Below are positions 16,812 to 25,563 of a stretch of 64,000 nt of DNA, piece after piece. Location: contig CAWDZQ010000004.1 of assembly GCA_963807065.1 (NCBI GenBank), positions 372,001-436,000 on the forward strand. The letters are read 5' to 3'. Origin of the DNA: CAWAND01 sp963807065. Lineage in GTDB: Bacteria; Chloroflexota; Anaerolineae; Anaerolineales; E44-bin32. The stretch's first letter is position 1. Each line of letters starts with the position of its first letter. Position numbers and translations under genes: made by a program. The notes below the pieces were generated by a model. It saw only the letters and a list, made by a program, of their open reading frames with translations. It searched no databases and was not told where the DNA came from.

Positions 16812-16840
16812 ATTTTAGCGGAACATGCGTTCTATGTCAA
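16812..16840 (-). promoter_or_regulatory. lexA promoter
   Basis: On the minus strand TTGACA (16835-16840), a 17-bp spacer and TAAAAT (16812-16817), close to the sigma-70 consensus. Confidence 0.85.
16821..16832. promoter_or_regulatory. LexA/SOS box
   Basis: GAACATGCGTTC, a perfect GAAC-N4-GTTC palindrome of the Gram-positive (DinR) type. It lies between the -35 and -10 boxes of lexA, where LexA binding would block polymerase. Confidence 0.85.
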
Positions 16841-16935
16841 GCACCGATTGCCACAGATGGCGAAGCGTCGGCAGGCGGCGTTTCCATTCCCCGGAGGCAA
16901 GATGTAAAATGGCTTTCCTCGCAAGGAGGCCGCTG

Positions 16936-17508
16936 ATGCAGGACCTGAAGATGCGCATCCTCACCGACGGAAAAAACCTCGGCGATGGCATTCTCAAAGT
17001 GGACGGGTTTATCAATCATCAGGTGGATCCGGGATTGATGGACAGCTGCGGACGTGTGCTGGCCGAACGATTCGCCCATGTCGGCGCCACCAAGGTCCTC
17101 ACGGCCGAGATATCGGGCATCGCCCCGGCCCTGACCACCGCGGGGCATTTAGGAATCTCGGTCGTGTACGCGCGCAAGGCAAAGCCGATCACCATGCCGG
17201 ATCAGATCTTTCTCACCCTGGCGCCCTCCCACACCAAGGGCCGCACCGTCGAACTGATCGTGTCGCCCGAATATCTGGGCCAAACCGAGAAGGTGCTGAT
17301 CATCGACGATTTCTTGGCCAGTGGTCAGACCATCATGGGATTGGTGCGGCTGGCCCACGCAGCCGGAGCGACCCTGGTGGGGATCGGCGCATTGGTCGAG
17401 AAACGCTTCGAGGGCGGACGCCAGCTGCTCTCGCCGTTGGGCGTGCCGATCGAAGCCCTGGCGGTCATCACCGACATGTCCGACGGCAAGATCGTCTTCG
17501 CCGATTGA
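16936..17508 (+). CDS. xpt: Xanthine phosphoribosyltransferase
   Basis: Salvage enzyme making XMP from xanthine and PRPP. The 190-residue protein opens with MQDLKMRILTDGKNLGDGILKVDGFINHQVDP, close to Xpt of Firmicutes. The PRPP-binding loop is VLIIDDFLASGQT, and ALVEKRFEGGRQLL is a further family segment. AAGGAGG lies before the ATG at 16936. Its stop overlaps or touches the guaA start, so XMP would pass directly to GMP synthase. A possible -10 (TAAAAT, 16905-16910) lies upstream. Confidence 0.92.
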   Translation: MQDLKMRILTDGKNLGDGILKVDGFINHQVDPGLMDSCGRVLAERFAHVGATKVLTAEISGIAPALTTAGHLGISVVYARKAKPITMPDQIFLTLAPSHTKGRTVELIVSPEYLGQTEKVLIIDDFLASGQTIMGLVRLAHAAGATLVGIGALVEKRFEGGRQLLSPLGVPIEALAVITDMSDGKIVFAD

Positions 17509-17513
17509 GCACA

Positions 17514-19061
17514 ATGGACAGCATCGTCGTCCTCGACTTCGGCTCGCAGACCACGCAGTTGATCGTGCGCCGTGTGCGTGAAGCGCACGTCTACTGCGAG
17601 TTGTTCGCCTTCGATGCGCCCCCGTCCACCGTGATGGCATTGGCGCCCAAGGGTTTCATCCTGTCGGGCGGACCTCCCTCAGTGTACGAAGCCAATGCGC
17701 CCCAGATCCCGGCCTATGTTTTGGAGTCGGGCCTGCCCATCCTGGGCATATGCTACGGCATGCAGGCCTTGACGCACGCTTTGGGCGGCAAAGTGGCCGC
17801 TTCAGACCGGCGCGAATTCGGTATGGCCGAAGTTGAGCGGCTCATGGATTCGCCGCTGCTTCGCTCGCCGCGCCAGCAGGTGTGGATGTCGCACGGGGAC
17901 CGGATCGAGGCGCTGCCGGGCGGCTTCGAAGTCATTGCCCGCACCGCCAACGCGCCCATCGCCGCCATGGCTGACGGGCCCCAGCGTCGCTTCGGCCTCC
18001 AGTTTCATCCTGAGGTGCGCCACACGCCCGGCGGCGCCGACATCCTGCGGGCGTTTGTCCTGGACGTATGTCACGCTGAACAGGGATGGACCACAGAATT
18101 GATGATCGATCGGGCCGTCCTAAAAGTCCGGGAGCAGGTAGGTCACCACCCGGTCCTGGCCGCCGTCAGCGGGGGTGTCGACTCGGCCGTGGCTGCAGCC
18201 CTTGTGGCCCGAGCCGTGGGGGGCCAACTGGTGTGCCTGTTTGTCGATACCGGTCTGCTGCGCGCCGGCGAAGTCGAGACGGTCGAGGGCGCTTTCCGCA
18301 GCGCCGTGGCGGCCCAACTGGAACTTGTCGATGCCAGCCAAACCTTCCTCGAGGCTCTGCGAGGGGTCACCGATCCTGAAACGAAGCGGCGGATAATCGG
18401 GGAGAAATTCATCCGCACGTTCGAGGCAGAGGCCGAACGCCTCGGCCGGCCTCCATTCCTGGTGCAGGGCACGATTTACCCGGATGTGGTCGAATCCAGT
18501 GGACCGGAAAGACGGGGGGCGGCGCGCATCAAGACCCACCACAATGTGGGCGGGCTGCCCGTCGACCTCAGGTTCGAGCTGGTTGAGCCGCTTCGCTACC
18601 TCTTCAAGGACGAAGTGCGCCAGGCCGGACTCGAGCTCGGCCTGCCCGAGAGCCTGGTGATGCGCCAACCCTTTCCCGGCCCGGGGCTGGCGGTCCGATG
18701 TCTGGGAGACGTCAGCCCAGAGCGCTTGGATCGGCTGCGTGCCGCCGATAAGATAGTGACGGACGAATTGGAAGCCGAAGAGCTGCTGACTGTCGGCGCC
18801 GACGGGTTAGGCACCTCTCAGGCCTTCGCCGTGCTCTTGCCCATCCGCTCGGTGGGCGTGATGGGGGACCAACGTACGTACCAGGAGGTGGTGGCCATAC
18901 GGGCCGTCACCAGCGATGACTTTATGACCGCCGACTGGGCCAGGCTGCCGGAACACGTGCTGGCGCGCATCAGCAGCCGGATCGTCAACGAGGTCCGAGG
19001 CGTCAACCGCGTGGTGTATGACATCACCAGCAAACCGCCGGCGACGATCGAATGGGAGTAG
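17514..19061 (+). CDS. guaA: GMP synthase (glutamine-hydrolysing)
   Basis: Converts XMP to GMP using ATP and glutamine. The 515-residue protein has a class I amidotransferase domain (about 1-195) with nucleophile Cys80 in LGICYGMQ and FHPEVRHT for the His/Glu pair. The ATP pyrophosphatase domain carries the P-loop SGGVDSAVAA. The C-terminal dimerisation domain ends RVVYDITSKPPATIEWE, as is standard for GuaA. A TTG at 17505 is an alternative start overlapping xpt. The pair forms one operon. Confidence 0.97.
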   Translation: MDSIVVLDFGSQTTQLIVRRVREAHVYCELFAFDAPPSTVMALAPKGFILSGGPPSVYEANAPQIPAYVLESGLPILGICYGMQALTHALGGKVAASDRREFGMAEVERLMDSPLLRSPRQQVWMSHGDRIEALPGGFEVIARTANAPIAAMADGPQRRFGLQFHPEVRHTPGGADILRAFVLDVCHAEQGWTTELMIDRAVLKVREQVGHHPVLAAVSGGVDSAVAAALVARAVGGQLVCLFVDTGLLRAGEVETVEGAFRSAVAAQLELVDASQTFLEALRGVTDPETKRRIIGEKFIRTFEAEAERLGRPPFLVQGTIYPDVVESSGPERRGAARIKTHHNVGGLPVDLRFELVEPLRYLFKDEVRQAGLELGLPESLVMRQPFPGPGLAVRCLGDVSPERLDRLRAADKIVTDELEAEELLTVGADGLGTSQAFAVLLPIRSVGVMGDQRTYQEVVAIRAVTSDDFMTADWARLPEHVLARISSRIVNEVRGVNRVVYDITSKPPATIEWE

Positions 19062-19133
19062 CCGTCTTCGCCCCAGCGCGGCCTGAGCCTCTTTGCACAT
19101 GAGGGGTCCAACGGACCCGAAGGAGTCAACGCG

Positions 19134-20060
19134 ATGGATTACGCGGGCGTACTGAGCCGCGCCTGGCACATCACCTGGCGCAACAAAGCGCTCTGGATCC
19201 TGGGCATCCTGGCCGGTTGCAGCGGGAACGGAGCCGGTGGAAGCGGCGGCCGGGCCTCATCAAGTTTCAACTACAATTTCGGAGGCGGCGGCCATGGACC
19301 CGGCCCCGAGTTTCTCAACAACATCCCCGAGCAAACCTGGATCATCATCGCCCTGGGGCTGGTGTGTCTGGCATTTCTGCTGGTCGTGTTGTTCGTCGTG
19401 TTGGGCGTCATCGGCAAGGGCGGACTGATCGCAGCTTTCAACCTGGCCGATGAAGGCGAGGCGGTCAGCTTACGCCAGGCGTTCGACCTCAGCCTGACCT
19501 ACTTTTGGCGCATGCTGGCCATCCAGCTCCTGATCAGCCTGGCGTGGTTGTTGAGTATCCTGGTGTTCGCCGTCGTGGCCTTCCTGCCGGTATTATTCAC
19601 GCTTGGACTGGCACTGTGCTGCCTGGTGCCGTTCATTATTCTGCTGGCCCTTGCCGTCCACATCTATGCCACGCTGGCGCAGAACGCTCTGATCGTCGAG
19701 GAAATGGGCGTCTTCGAAGCCCTTGGCATGGCCTGGGAAATCATGAAGACTCACGTTGGGCCGGTGGTGGTGATGGCCTTGATCCTGATTGTGGGCGGTT
19801 TCATCGTCGGCGTCCTGGTCGGCCTGCCGGCGCTGGCTCTTCTGGCGCCGCTCATCACCGGCCTGATCATCGGAAGCCAGGCATCGATTACATCGGGTGT
19901 GGCGATCTTCGGGCTGTGCCTGATCGTCTACATCCCAGTGGCGATCCTGCTGAACGGCATTCTGCAGACCTTCATCAGCGGATCGTGGACGATGACTTAC
20001 CGCAGAATGACCGGGCGCACCGGGGTCGAGACTCTGCCTGAGCCTGCCGTCGCAGGATAG
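19134..20060 (+). CDS. Multi-pass membrane protein of unknown function
   Basis: A 308-residue protein with an amphipathic N-terminus (AGVLSRAWHITWRNKALWILGIL), a Gly/Ser-rich loop at about 30-60, and about six further hydrophobic helices. The layout resembles the DUF7544/glycerophosphodiester-phosphodiesterase-associated membrane region, with an internal EAxGMAWEIMKTH amphipathic motif. AAGGAG lies upstream of the ATG. It may follow guaA on the same transcript after a 72-nt gap. No catalytic site is visible. Confidence 0.7.
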   Translation: MDYAGVLSRAWHITWRNKALWILGILAGCSGNGAGGSGGRASSSFNYNFGGGGHGPGPEFLNNIPEQTWIIIALGLVCLAFLLVVLFVVLGVIGKGGLIAAFNLADEGEAVSLRQAFDLSLTYFWRMLAIQLLISLAWLLSILVFAVVAFLPVLFTLGLALCCLVPFIILLALAVHIYATLAQNALIVEEMGVFEALGMAWEIMKTHVGPVVVMALILIVGGFIVGVLVGLPALALLAPLITGLIIGSQASITSGVAIFGLCLIVYIPVAILLNGILQTFISGSWTMTYRRMTGRTGVETLPEPAVAG

Positions 20061-20077
20061 ACGTTAACAGTGCACGC

Positions 20078-20106
20078 AAGAACGGGCCCCTTAATGGCCC
20101 GTTCTT
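20078..20106 (+). terminator. Hairpin terminator after the membrane protein gene
   Basis: AAGAACGGGCC pairs with GGCCCGTTCTT (11 bp) around a 7-nt loop. Only a short CGCTT follows. Confidence 0.6.
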
Positions 20107-20117
20107 CGCTTAAAGGG

Positions 20118-20148
20118 ACCGTCTCCCGCTTCGTAGGCGGGAGACGGT
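20118..20148. terminator. Second hairpin in the same gap
   Basis: ACCGTCTCCCGC pairs with GCGGGAGACGGT (12 bp) around a 7-nt loop. With the first hairpin it isolates the guaA side from the convergent 56-residue ORF. Confidence 0.5.
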
Positions 20149-20253
20149 GCCGGAGGACGTAGCTCTAACGGTCGCCGCAACCAGTTAGAGCCGGGAAGAG
20201 AGCAAAGCGATTCGGGCGGGGGCCCCAATCAATACCCGAACCCGCTCTTTGGT

Positions 20254-20424
20254 CTAGGTGAGGAACATTTGCACCAAGAGCCAGCCTTCGAGCAAAAGGA
20301 CGGCGAAGAAGCCCAGCAGAAGGGCCCTGCGCACCCCACGCTCGAACCCGGATTGCGCCGGTTGAAAATGCTCTTGCGGGAGCTCCAGTTCGGTGAAAGG
20401 CTGTTCCCTGTCTGTGCTGATCAT
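20254..20424 (-). CDS. Small single-span membrane protein, 56 residues
   Basis: Starts MISTDREQPFTELELPQEHF, then a short basic segment (FERGVRRA), then one hydrophobic helix to the end (LLLGFFAVLLLEGWLLVQMFLT). The N-in, single C-terminal anchor layout and an AGGGG motif upstream of the ATG support translation. Family and function are unknown. It lies alone, divergent from the vWA-FHA gene. Confidence 0.5.
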   Translation of the reverse strand: MISTDREQPFTELELPQEHFQPAQSGFERGVRRALLLGFFAVLLLEGWLLVQMFLT

Positions 20425-20540
20425 GCTGCCCCTGCCTCGTTGACTGAGTGCTTGTCAAGATGAATCCATCTTAGCCTGCCCGGCGGAAGCCGGCGGGTTT
20501 TGTAAGGCGCCTGTAACGTCATCGGTCGGGACGGGTCGCA

Positions 20541-20549
20541 TGCTAAAAT
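20541..20549 (+). promoter_or_regulatory. Extended -10 promoter, probably leaderless
   Basis: TGCTAAAAT ends 6 bp before the ATG at 20556. No ribosome binding site fits. Confidence 0.6.
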
Positions 20550-20555
20550 GGCGCC

Positions 20556-22444
20556 ATGCACCGGGGATTTCGCCCAACCATTGCCGGCCTGATGGTCCTT
20601 GGCCTGCTCGCCTGCGCCGGATCGGCCGGTAGCGCCTCGGCCCAGACACGTGCCGCCGCCCGACTTACCCAGGCCCTGAGCGGGAGCTTCCCGCAAATGA
20701 ACCTGTATGTGGCGGTGGACGACGCTTCTGGGGCACGGGCGCGCGGCCTGACATCAGACCAGTTCCAGGTCATCGAAGACAACCAGCCGCGCGTGCCGGA
20801 TTCGGTGGTTGAGGAGCAGGTGCCCACACGCCAGGTGTTCGTCGTCAACACCAATGCAGGCCTGGCCGTGCGCGACAGCCGCGGCCGGACCCGGTTCGAC
20901 TTCGTCCGCAACGCCATGCTCGCCTGGTGGGCCAAGCCTCAGGCCGCACGCTACGGTCAGGATGACTTATCGCTGCTGACCGGCGACGGCACCCTGGTGC
21001 GGCACAGCCCGGCAGCCGCTGAGCTGGCTTCAGCCATTGATCACCATGCGCCCACCTTTGACCCAACCAAGGCCGGCTACGATCTTCTGCTGGACGGCCT
21101 CAACCTCGTCAGCGAGGGGGCCAACCAGCCGGGGACGGTTAAGATTGTGATTTTCTTCACAAGTCTTCCCGCCCAGGCCGATGTTGCCGCACGCACCAAC
21201 GCCATCGACCGGGCCAAGCAGATGGGGATCAGCGTGTATCCGGTTCTGATTGACACGCCTCAGGCTCTGGAGACCCCCCAGGCGGAGGCGCTTCGCCAGG
21301 TAGCGGAACAGACCGGCGGACAGTTCATCACGTTCGACCCGGATCAGCCACTTGGCGGTTTGGGGGACCGGCTCCTCCAACAGCGGATCCAGTACCGTGT
21401 CGACTACACTTCTCAAGCCAACATTTCCGGGGCGCACGAGGTTCGTGTCCAGGTCGCCTTCGATGGTCAGTCCCTGGCCACCAACACCGCCGTCTACTCG
21501 ATCGAGCTTGAGACGCCGCAGGTTACGTTCATCCAAGCCCCAACCCAGATCACGCGCAGCTCCGACGACAAGTCGCTGGCGCTCGACAGCCTGCCCCCCA
21601 CCCAGACGTCTCTAAGCGTGCTGGTCACTTTCCCAGATGGCCACCAACGGGCCATCACCCAGAGCGAACTGCTGGTCGACGGCGAACTCGTCGACCAAAA
21701 CACCGCTCCGCCTTTCGACAGTTTCCAGTGGGACCTCACACCGTATCGCCAAAGTGGAGATCACACGCTGCAGGCCCGGGTGACCGACAGCCTTGGCATG
21801 CAGGCCAAGTCCGTCGTCCAGCCAGTGAACGTCGATGTGGTTCCGCCGCCATCCGGGCTTCAGGCGATCGGCCCCGCCCTGGGGTCGCTGCTGCTGGTGC
21901 TGGTCGTCCTGGTGGGCGGCGTGGTGGGTGCATACCTGTTCTTGTCTTACGGATCACGCAGGAGCCGTGCGCCGGCCTCGGCGGCCGCGCCCCCTCTGCT
22001 GCCGGGCTTCGCCGCCTTCAGCGGGCCAGCCTGCACCCAGCCAACTCTGCCGATGCACCGGAGGCCTTCTTGGTGCCGGTGAACGGCAAGGATCAGGAGG
22101 CACCCATCCCCCTGGTGGGCGCCGATGTCAGCCTCGGGCGCGACCCATCCCTGTCGGCCTTCCCGCTGGACGACCCGTCAGTATCCAACCTACATGCGCG
22201 TCTGATCCGGCAAGCGGGGGGCGAGTACCTGTTGCGAGACCAGGGCTCGGTGGCCGGGACGTGGATTAACTACGAACGGCTGTCGGACGATGGGCAGAAC
22301 CTTCACCACGGCGACTTGGTCCACCTGGGCCGAGTGGCCTTTCGCTTCCGGCGCACGGGCTCGCCGGACTGGCCCGATATTCGGGTTGAGCCCGCCGATG
22401 ACGAGGCTTTCCCAGCCCTTTCAACCAAGGAGCCTGAGGCATGA
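20556..22444 (+). CDS. vWA-like and FHA-domain membrane protein, frameshifted
   Basis: A signal peptide (about 1-29, ending SASAQ) leads into an extracytoplasmic domain with von Willebrand A-like features (QVFVVNTN, then VKIVIFFTSLPAQ). One membrane helix follows (SLLLVLVVLVGGVVGAYLFL, about 447-466). The first frame stops at 22082. The next frame continues with an FHA domain (VSLGRDPSLSAFPL, VSNLHARLIR, GTWINYERL), which binds phosphothreonine. Adding one base at the GGG at 22023-22025 restores 629 residues. The stop overlaps the PP2C start by ATGA. Confidence 0.75.
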
Positions 22445-23277
22445 TTCCCTCCGACCAGCCCCACCTCCGCGTGTCCGCCGTGTCTAATCCAGGCAGAGTG
22501 CGCGACCACAACGAAGACAGCTATGGTGTGACCGCCTATCGGCTGGAGCCCAAGAAAACTCCCGCCCTGTTGGCGGTGCTGGCGGATGGAATCGGGGGTC
22601 ACCAAGCCGGCGAGGTGGCCTCGGCCCTTACGGTGGACTGCGTCGTCAGGACCGTCGAGAGCCAGCCCGGCGGAGACCCCCAAGTTGTCCTGGCGGCCGC
22701 CGTGCGGGAGGCAGCACGCCAGGTCTACCAGGCGGCAACCAGCGACAAGGCCCGCGAAGGCATGGGGTCCACCCTGGTGGTCGCCTGGATTATCGGCTCC
22801 CAGCTGTACACGGTGAACGTCGGCGACAGCCGGATATACTTTCGCCGCGACGGGGACCTCCACCGCATCAGCGTGGACCACACCTGGGTCCAGGAGGCGC
22901 TCGACCACGGGATCATCCAACCCGACGAAGTTGAGGGGCACCCCAACGCCCACGTCCTGCGGCGGCACATCGGAGGCGCCAACCTTCCCGAGCCGGATTT
23001 CCGCCTGCGGCTCCGGCTGGACGAAACCGATGAGGCCTCCGAGGCCAATCAGGGGTTGACCCTCAAGCCGGGCGACCAGCTCCTGCTGTGCAGCGATGGG
23101 CTGACCGACCTCGTTTCCGGGCCCGATATCGACGCCGCTTTGGCTCAGCGGGGTCCGATGGCCACGGCGGACCTGCTTCAACTCGCCCTGGATCGGGGCG
23201 GTCACGACAACATCACGATCATTGTGCTGGAGGTCCCCAAGCCAATCACTCCCTCCAAGAACAGCCTTCCAAGTTGA
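22441..23277 (+). CDS. PP2C-family Ser/Thr protein phosphatase
   Basis: A 278-residue cytosolic metal-dependent phosphatase (PPM family). All main motifs are present: VRDHNEDSYG, VLADGIGGHQAGEVAS, MGSTLVVAW, VNVGDSRIYF, LLLCSDGLTDLV and GGHDNITIIVLEV. The metal-binding aspartates are therefore intact. The ATGA overlap with the vWA-FHA gene means coupled expression. Its likely substrate is a threonine phosphorylated by a Hanks-type kinase encoded elsewhere, the same signal the FHA domain reads. Confidence 0.93.
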   Translation: MIPSDQPHLRVSAVSNPGRVRDHNEDSYGVTAYRLEPKKTPALLAVLADGIGGHQAGEVASALTVDCVVRTVESQPGGDPQVVLAAAVREAARQVYQAATSDKAREGMGSTLVVAWIIGSQLYTVNVGDSRIYFRRDGDLHRISVDHTWVQEALDHGIIQPDEVEGHPNAHVLRRHIGGANLPEPDFRLRLRLDETDEASEANQGLTLKPGDQLLLCSDGLTDLVSGPDIDAALAQRGPMATADLLQLALDRGGHDNITIIVLEVPKPITPSKNSLPS

Positions 23278-23331
23278 CCTTGACGTAGCCCAACGCCTGA
23301 CCCTGCGCGGGCCCGAAACTTGCAGCCTCGA

Positions 23332-23360
23332 TTGCAAGCAACTCGGCGCGTGCGTACAAT
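23332..23360 (+). promoter_or_regulatory. Promoter of PP2C-like membrane protein gene, leaderless
   Basis: TTGCAA (23332-23337), a 17-bp spacer and TACAAT (23355-23360). The ATG at 23368 is 7 bp beyond the -10 box, so transcription should start at or next to it. Confidence 0.65.
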
Positions 23361-23367
23361 GGTGCCT

Positions 23368-25497
23368 ATGACCACCGATCTTCAGACTGATGTGGGCTTG
23401 CTGCATGTCGCCGGCGGGGCGCCGCGTTCGACGCCTCCGCCGGGCACTCTGGCGCGCGCCGCCCCCCGCCGGCCGGCTCGCGGGCGAGCCGATGACCTGC
23501 TCTTCATCACCGTCCAGGTTCAGGCGTCGGGCCGGGTTCCGCCCGGCATGCTCGACCATCTTGCCCAGTCGGGAGCCGACGTCTTCTACCGCACGCCCGG
23601 CTCGGTGACCTCGGCGCTTCGGGAGGTCATGCTTGAGGTGGGCGACGAGCTGGCCAATGCCGGGCGCGCCCAAGAGCCGGCGGCCCGCTATCTGGGCCGA
23701 GTCGTCGCCGCCGTGATGCGCGACGACAATCTGTACATGGCCCAGTGTGGTCCCGGCCAGATGACGCTGGTGCGCGGGGGCCAGGTGAGCCACCTGAGTT
23801 CCCCCGAGGCCGCCAACCGCCCACTCGGCAGTGCCCCCAACCCCTTCGTTCGCTACCATCACTTGCAGGTGCGACCGGACGATACGCTGTTGATGACCCC
23901 CTTCGACGATACTCTCTGGACCGAGGGCACGCTTTCGGCCCTGAGCGGCCTGCCCCCGGCTCAGGCCGTGGAGCGCTTGCAGGCCTCCGCCGCCAAGGAT
24001 TTATCAGGACTACTGCTCAGAATTATGCCTCAAGGCCAGTTGGCCGCGCCGCTTCCAGCCGCAGTGCCGCCCTCGAAGGCGGACTCCACCCGGGCCCGCG
24101 CCCAACACGCCCGGCCCTCAGCATCAATTGACCTGCCCAGGTCTCGCGCCTCCGTGCTGTTCGCCAGGGCCCGGACGTGGATCGCGCCCGCCGGATCCGC
24201 CGTCGGCAGCGGTCTGACCCGGCTCGGCCAAGGGCTCGTTACCCTGGTTGTGCGCATGGCTCCCGGGCTGGCCGAAACCCCTCGGGCGGGCCAGTTCCCT
24301 CCGGCTATTCTGGCCGCCACGGCCGTAGTCGTGCCGGTCGTCGTCCTGGTTGTGGTCAGCGTCGTGTACGCCAAACGCGGCCGGACCCAGCAGTACCAAA
24401 CCTACATCGCCCAAGCCGCCCAATCCATCGATCTTGCCAAGCGCAGCCAGGATCCGGTCGAGGTGCGGGCCGGCTGGATCCAGGCCCAACGTGACCTCGA
24501 CCAGGCCGGCACTTATGGGAGCGACAGCCAGTTATCCACGCTGCAATCTGAAGTGTCGGCGGCTATCGACAACCTCGACCTTGTGGTGCGGCTGAACTAC
24601 CACCCGCTGATCAACGGGGGCTTTGGGGGTGATGCGCACATCAGCGCCCTGGCAGCCACGGCCAGCGATCTGTACGTGCTGGATGCCGCCCATCAGAAGA
24701 TCTATCGCACGTGGGCGACCGGCCGCGGATTTGAAATCGACAGCAATTTTGAATGCCTGGATGGCGCTTCCAGCTTCCCCGGCATGGGAACTCCTGTTGA
24801 CCTGGCCGTCCAGGCTGCCCCGGGCGCGTTGGGGGCCGAAGGTGTCGTTGCCCTTGACGCTGACGGGACCCTGCTTTACTGCGCGCCGGATCGGCGGCCG
24901 CTCACCTCTCAGCTCACGCCCCCCGACACCGGCTTCGGCCGCATCCAGGCGATTGACGTCTTCAACGACACGCTTTTTGTGCTCGATACCAAGTCCAACG
25001 CAGTCTGGATGTACGACGCGACCGGGGGCGTCTTCAGCGGCAATCCTTCGTTGTATTTCGCCGAGCAGGCGCCTGACCTGCAGGATGCGATCGACTTGGC
25101 CGAAGCCCAGGAAGATTTGTTTATCCTGCACCAAGACGGGCTGCTGGACCAATGCCAACGCACCACCGAGCATCTCACAGGCGGCGGAGTCCACATTGGC
25201 GTGGACTGCCAGAAGGACGAGAATTTCAAGAATGCCACCGCTGCCGGCCAGCCCGGGGGCTTGCTGCCAGGCGCACTGCTGACGCAAATGGACTATTCCC
25301 CCCCGCCAGAACCCTCCTTATACTTCTTGGACGCCGCCGGGAAAGCCGTCTATCACTACAGCATGCGGATGGTGTACCAGGGGCGGCTGGAGTCGAACAC
25401 CGATATCCCCGATCGCATCTCGGCGATGACCTTAGGGCCGCCCAACGACCTGTATCTGGCGGCCGCCGGGCAGGTCTACTACGTTCAACTGAAGTGA
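23368..25497 (+). CDS. Membrane protein with degenerate PP2C-like domain and propeller-like ectodomain
   Basis: A 709-residue protein. Residues about 40-230 have the outline of a PP2C domain (DDLLFITVQVQ, RYLGRVVAAVMRDDNLYMAQCGPGQMTLVRGG, LQVRPDDTLLMTPFDD) but lack the DGxGG and DN metal ligands. One membrane helix lies near residues 305-330. The outside part (about 400-709) has repeated blade-like strands (ASDLYVLDAAHQKIYR, NDTLFVLDTKSNAVWMYD, SLYFLDAAGKAVYHY), suggesting a beta propeller. Together with the two preceding genes it looks like a signal receptor. The assignment is inferred. Confidence 0.65.
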   Translation: MTTDLQTDVGLLHVAGGAPRSTPPPGTLARAAPRRPARGRADDLLFITVQVQASGRVPPGMLDHLAQSGADVFYRTPGSVTSALREVMLEVGDELANAGRAQEPAARYLGRVVAAVMRDDNLYMAQCGPGQMTLVRGGQVSHLSSPEAANRPLGSAPNPFVRYHHLQVRPDDTLLMTPFDDTLWTEGTLSALSGLPPAQAVERLQASAAKDLSGLLLRIMPQGQLAAPLPAAVPPSKADSTRARAQHARPSASIDLPRSRASVLFARARTWIAPAGSAVGSGLTRLGQGLVTLVVRMAPGLAETPRAGQFPPAILAATAVVVPVVVLVVVSVVYAKRGRTQQYQTYIAQAAQSIDLAKRSQDPVEVRAGWIQAQRDLDQAGTYGSDSQLSTLQSEVSAAIDNLDLVVRLNYHPLINGGFGGDAHISALAATASDLYVLDAAHQKIYRTWATGRGFEIDSNFECLDGASSFPGMGTPVDLAVQAAPGALGAEGVVALDADGTLLYCAPDRRPLTSQLTPPDTGFGRIQAIDVFNDTLFVLDTKSNAVWMYDATGGVFSGNPSLYFAEQAPDLQDAIDLAEAQEDLFILHQDGLLDQCQRTTEHLTGGGVHIGVDCQKDENFKNATAAGQPGGLLPGALLTQMDYSPPPEPSLYFLDAAGKAVYHYSMRMVYQGRLESNTDIPDRISAMTLGPPNDLYLAAAGQVYYVQLK

Positions 25498-25563
25498 TGT
25501 CGGCGCTTTGACATCGGCTGCGCCACCATCTAGAATTCAACTGTCGTCATTACGGAGGTTTGT

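Noticed and set aside
22303..23862. 519-codon minus-strand frame across the PP2C gene
   Set aside because: The + strand has all PP2C motifs and an ATGA overlap with its neighbour; the minus frame has no recognisable domain.
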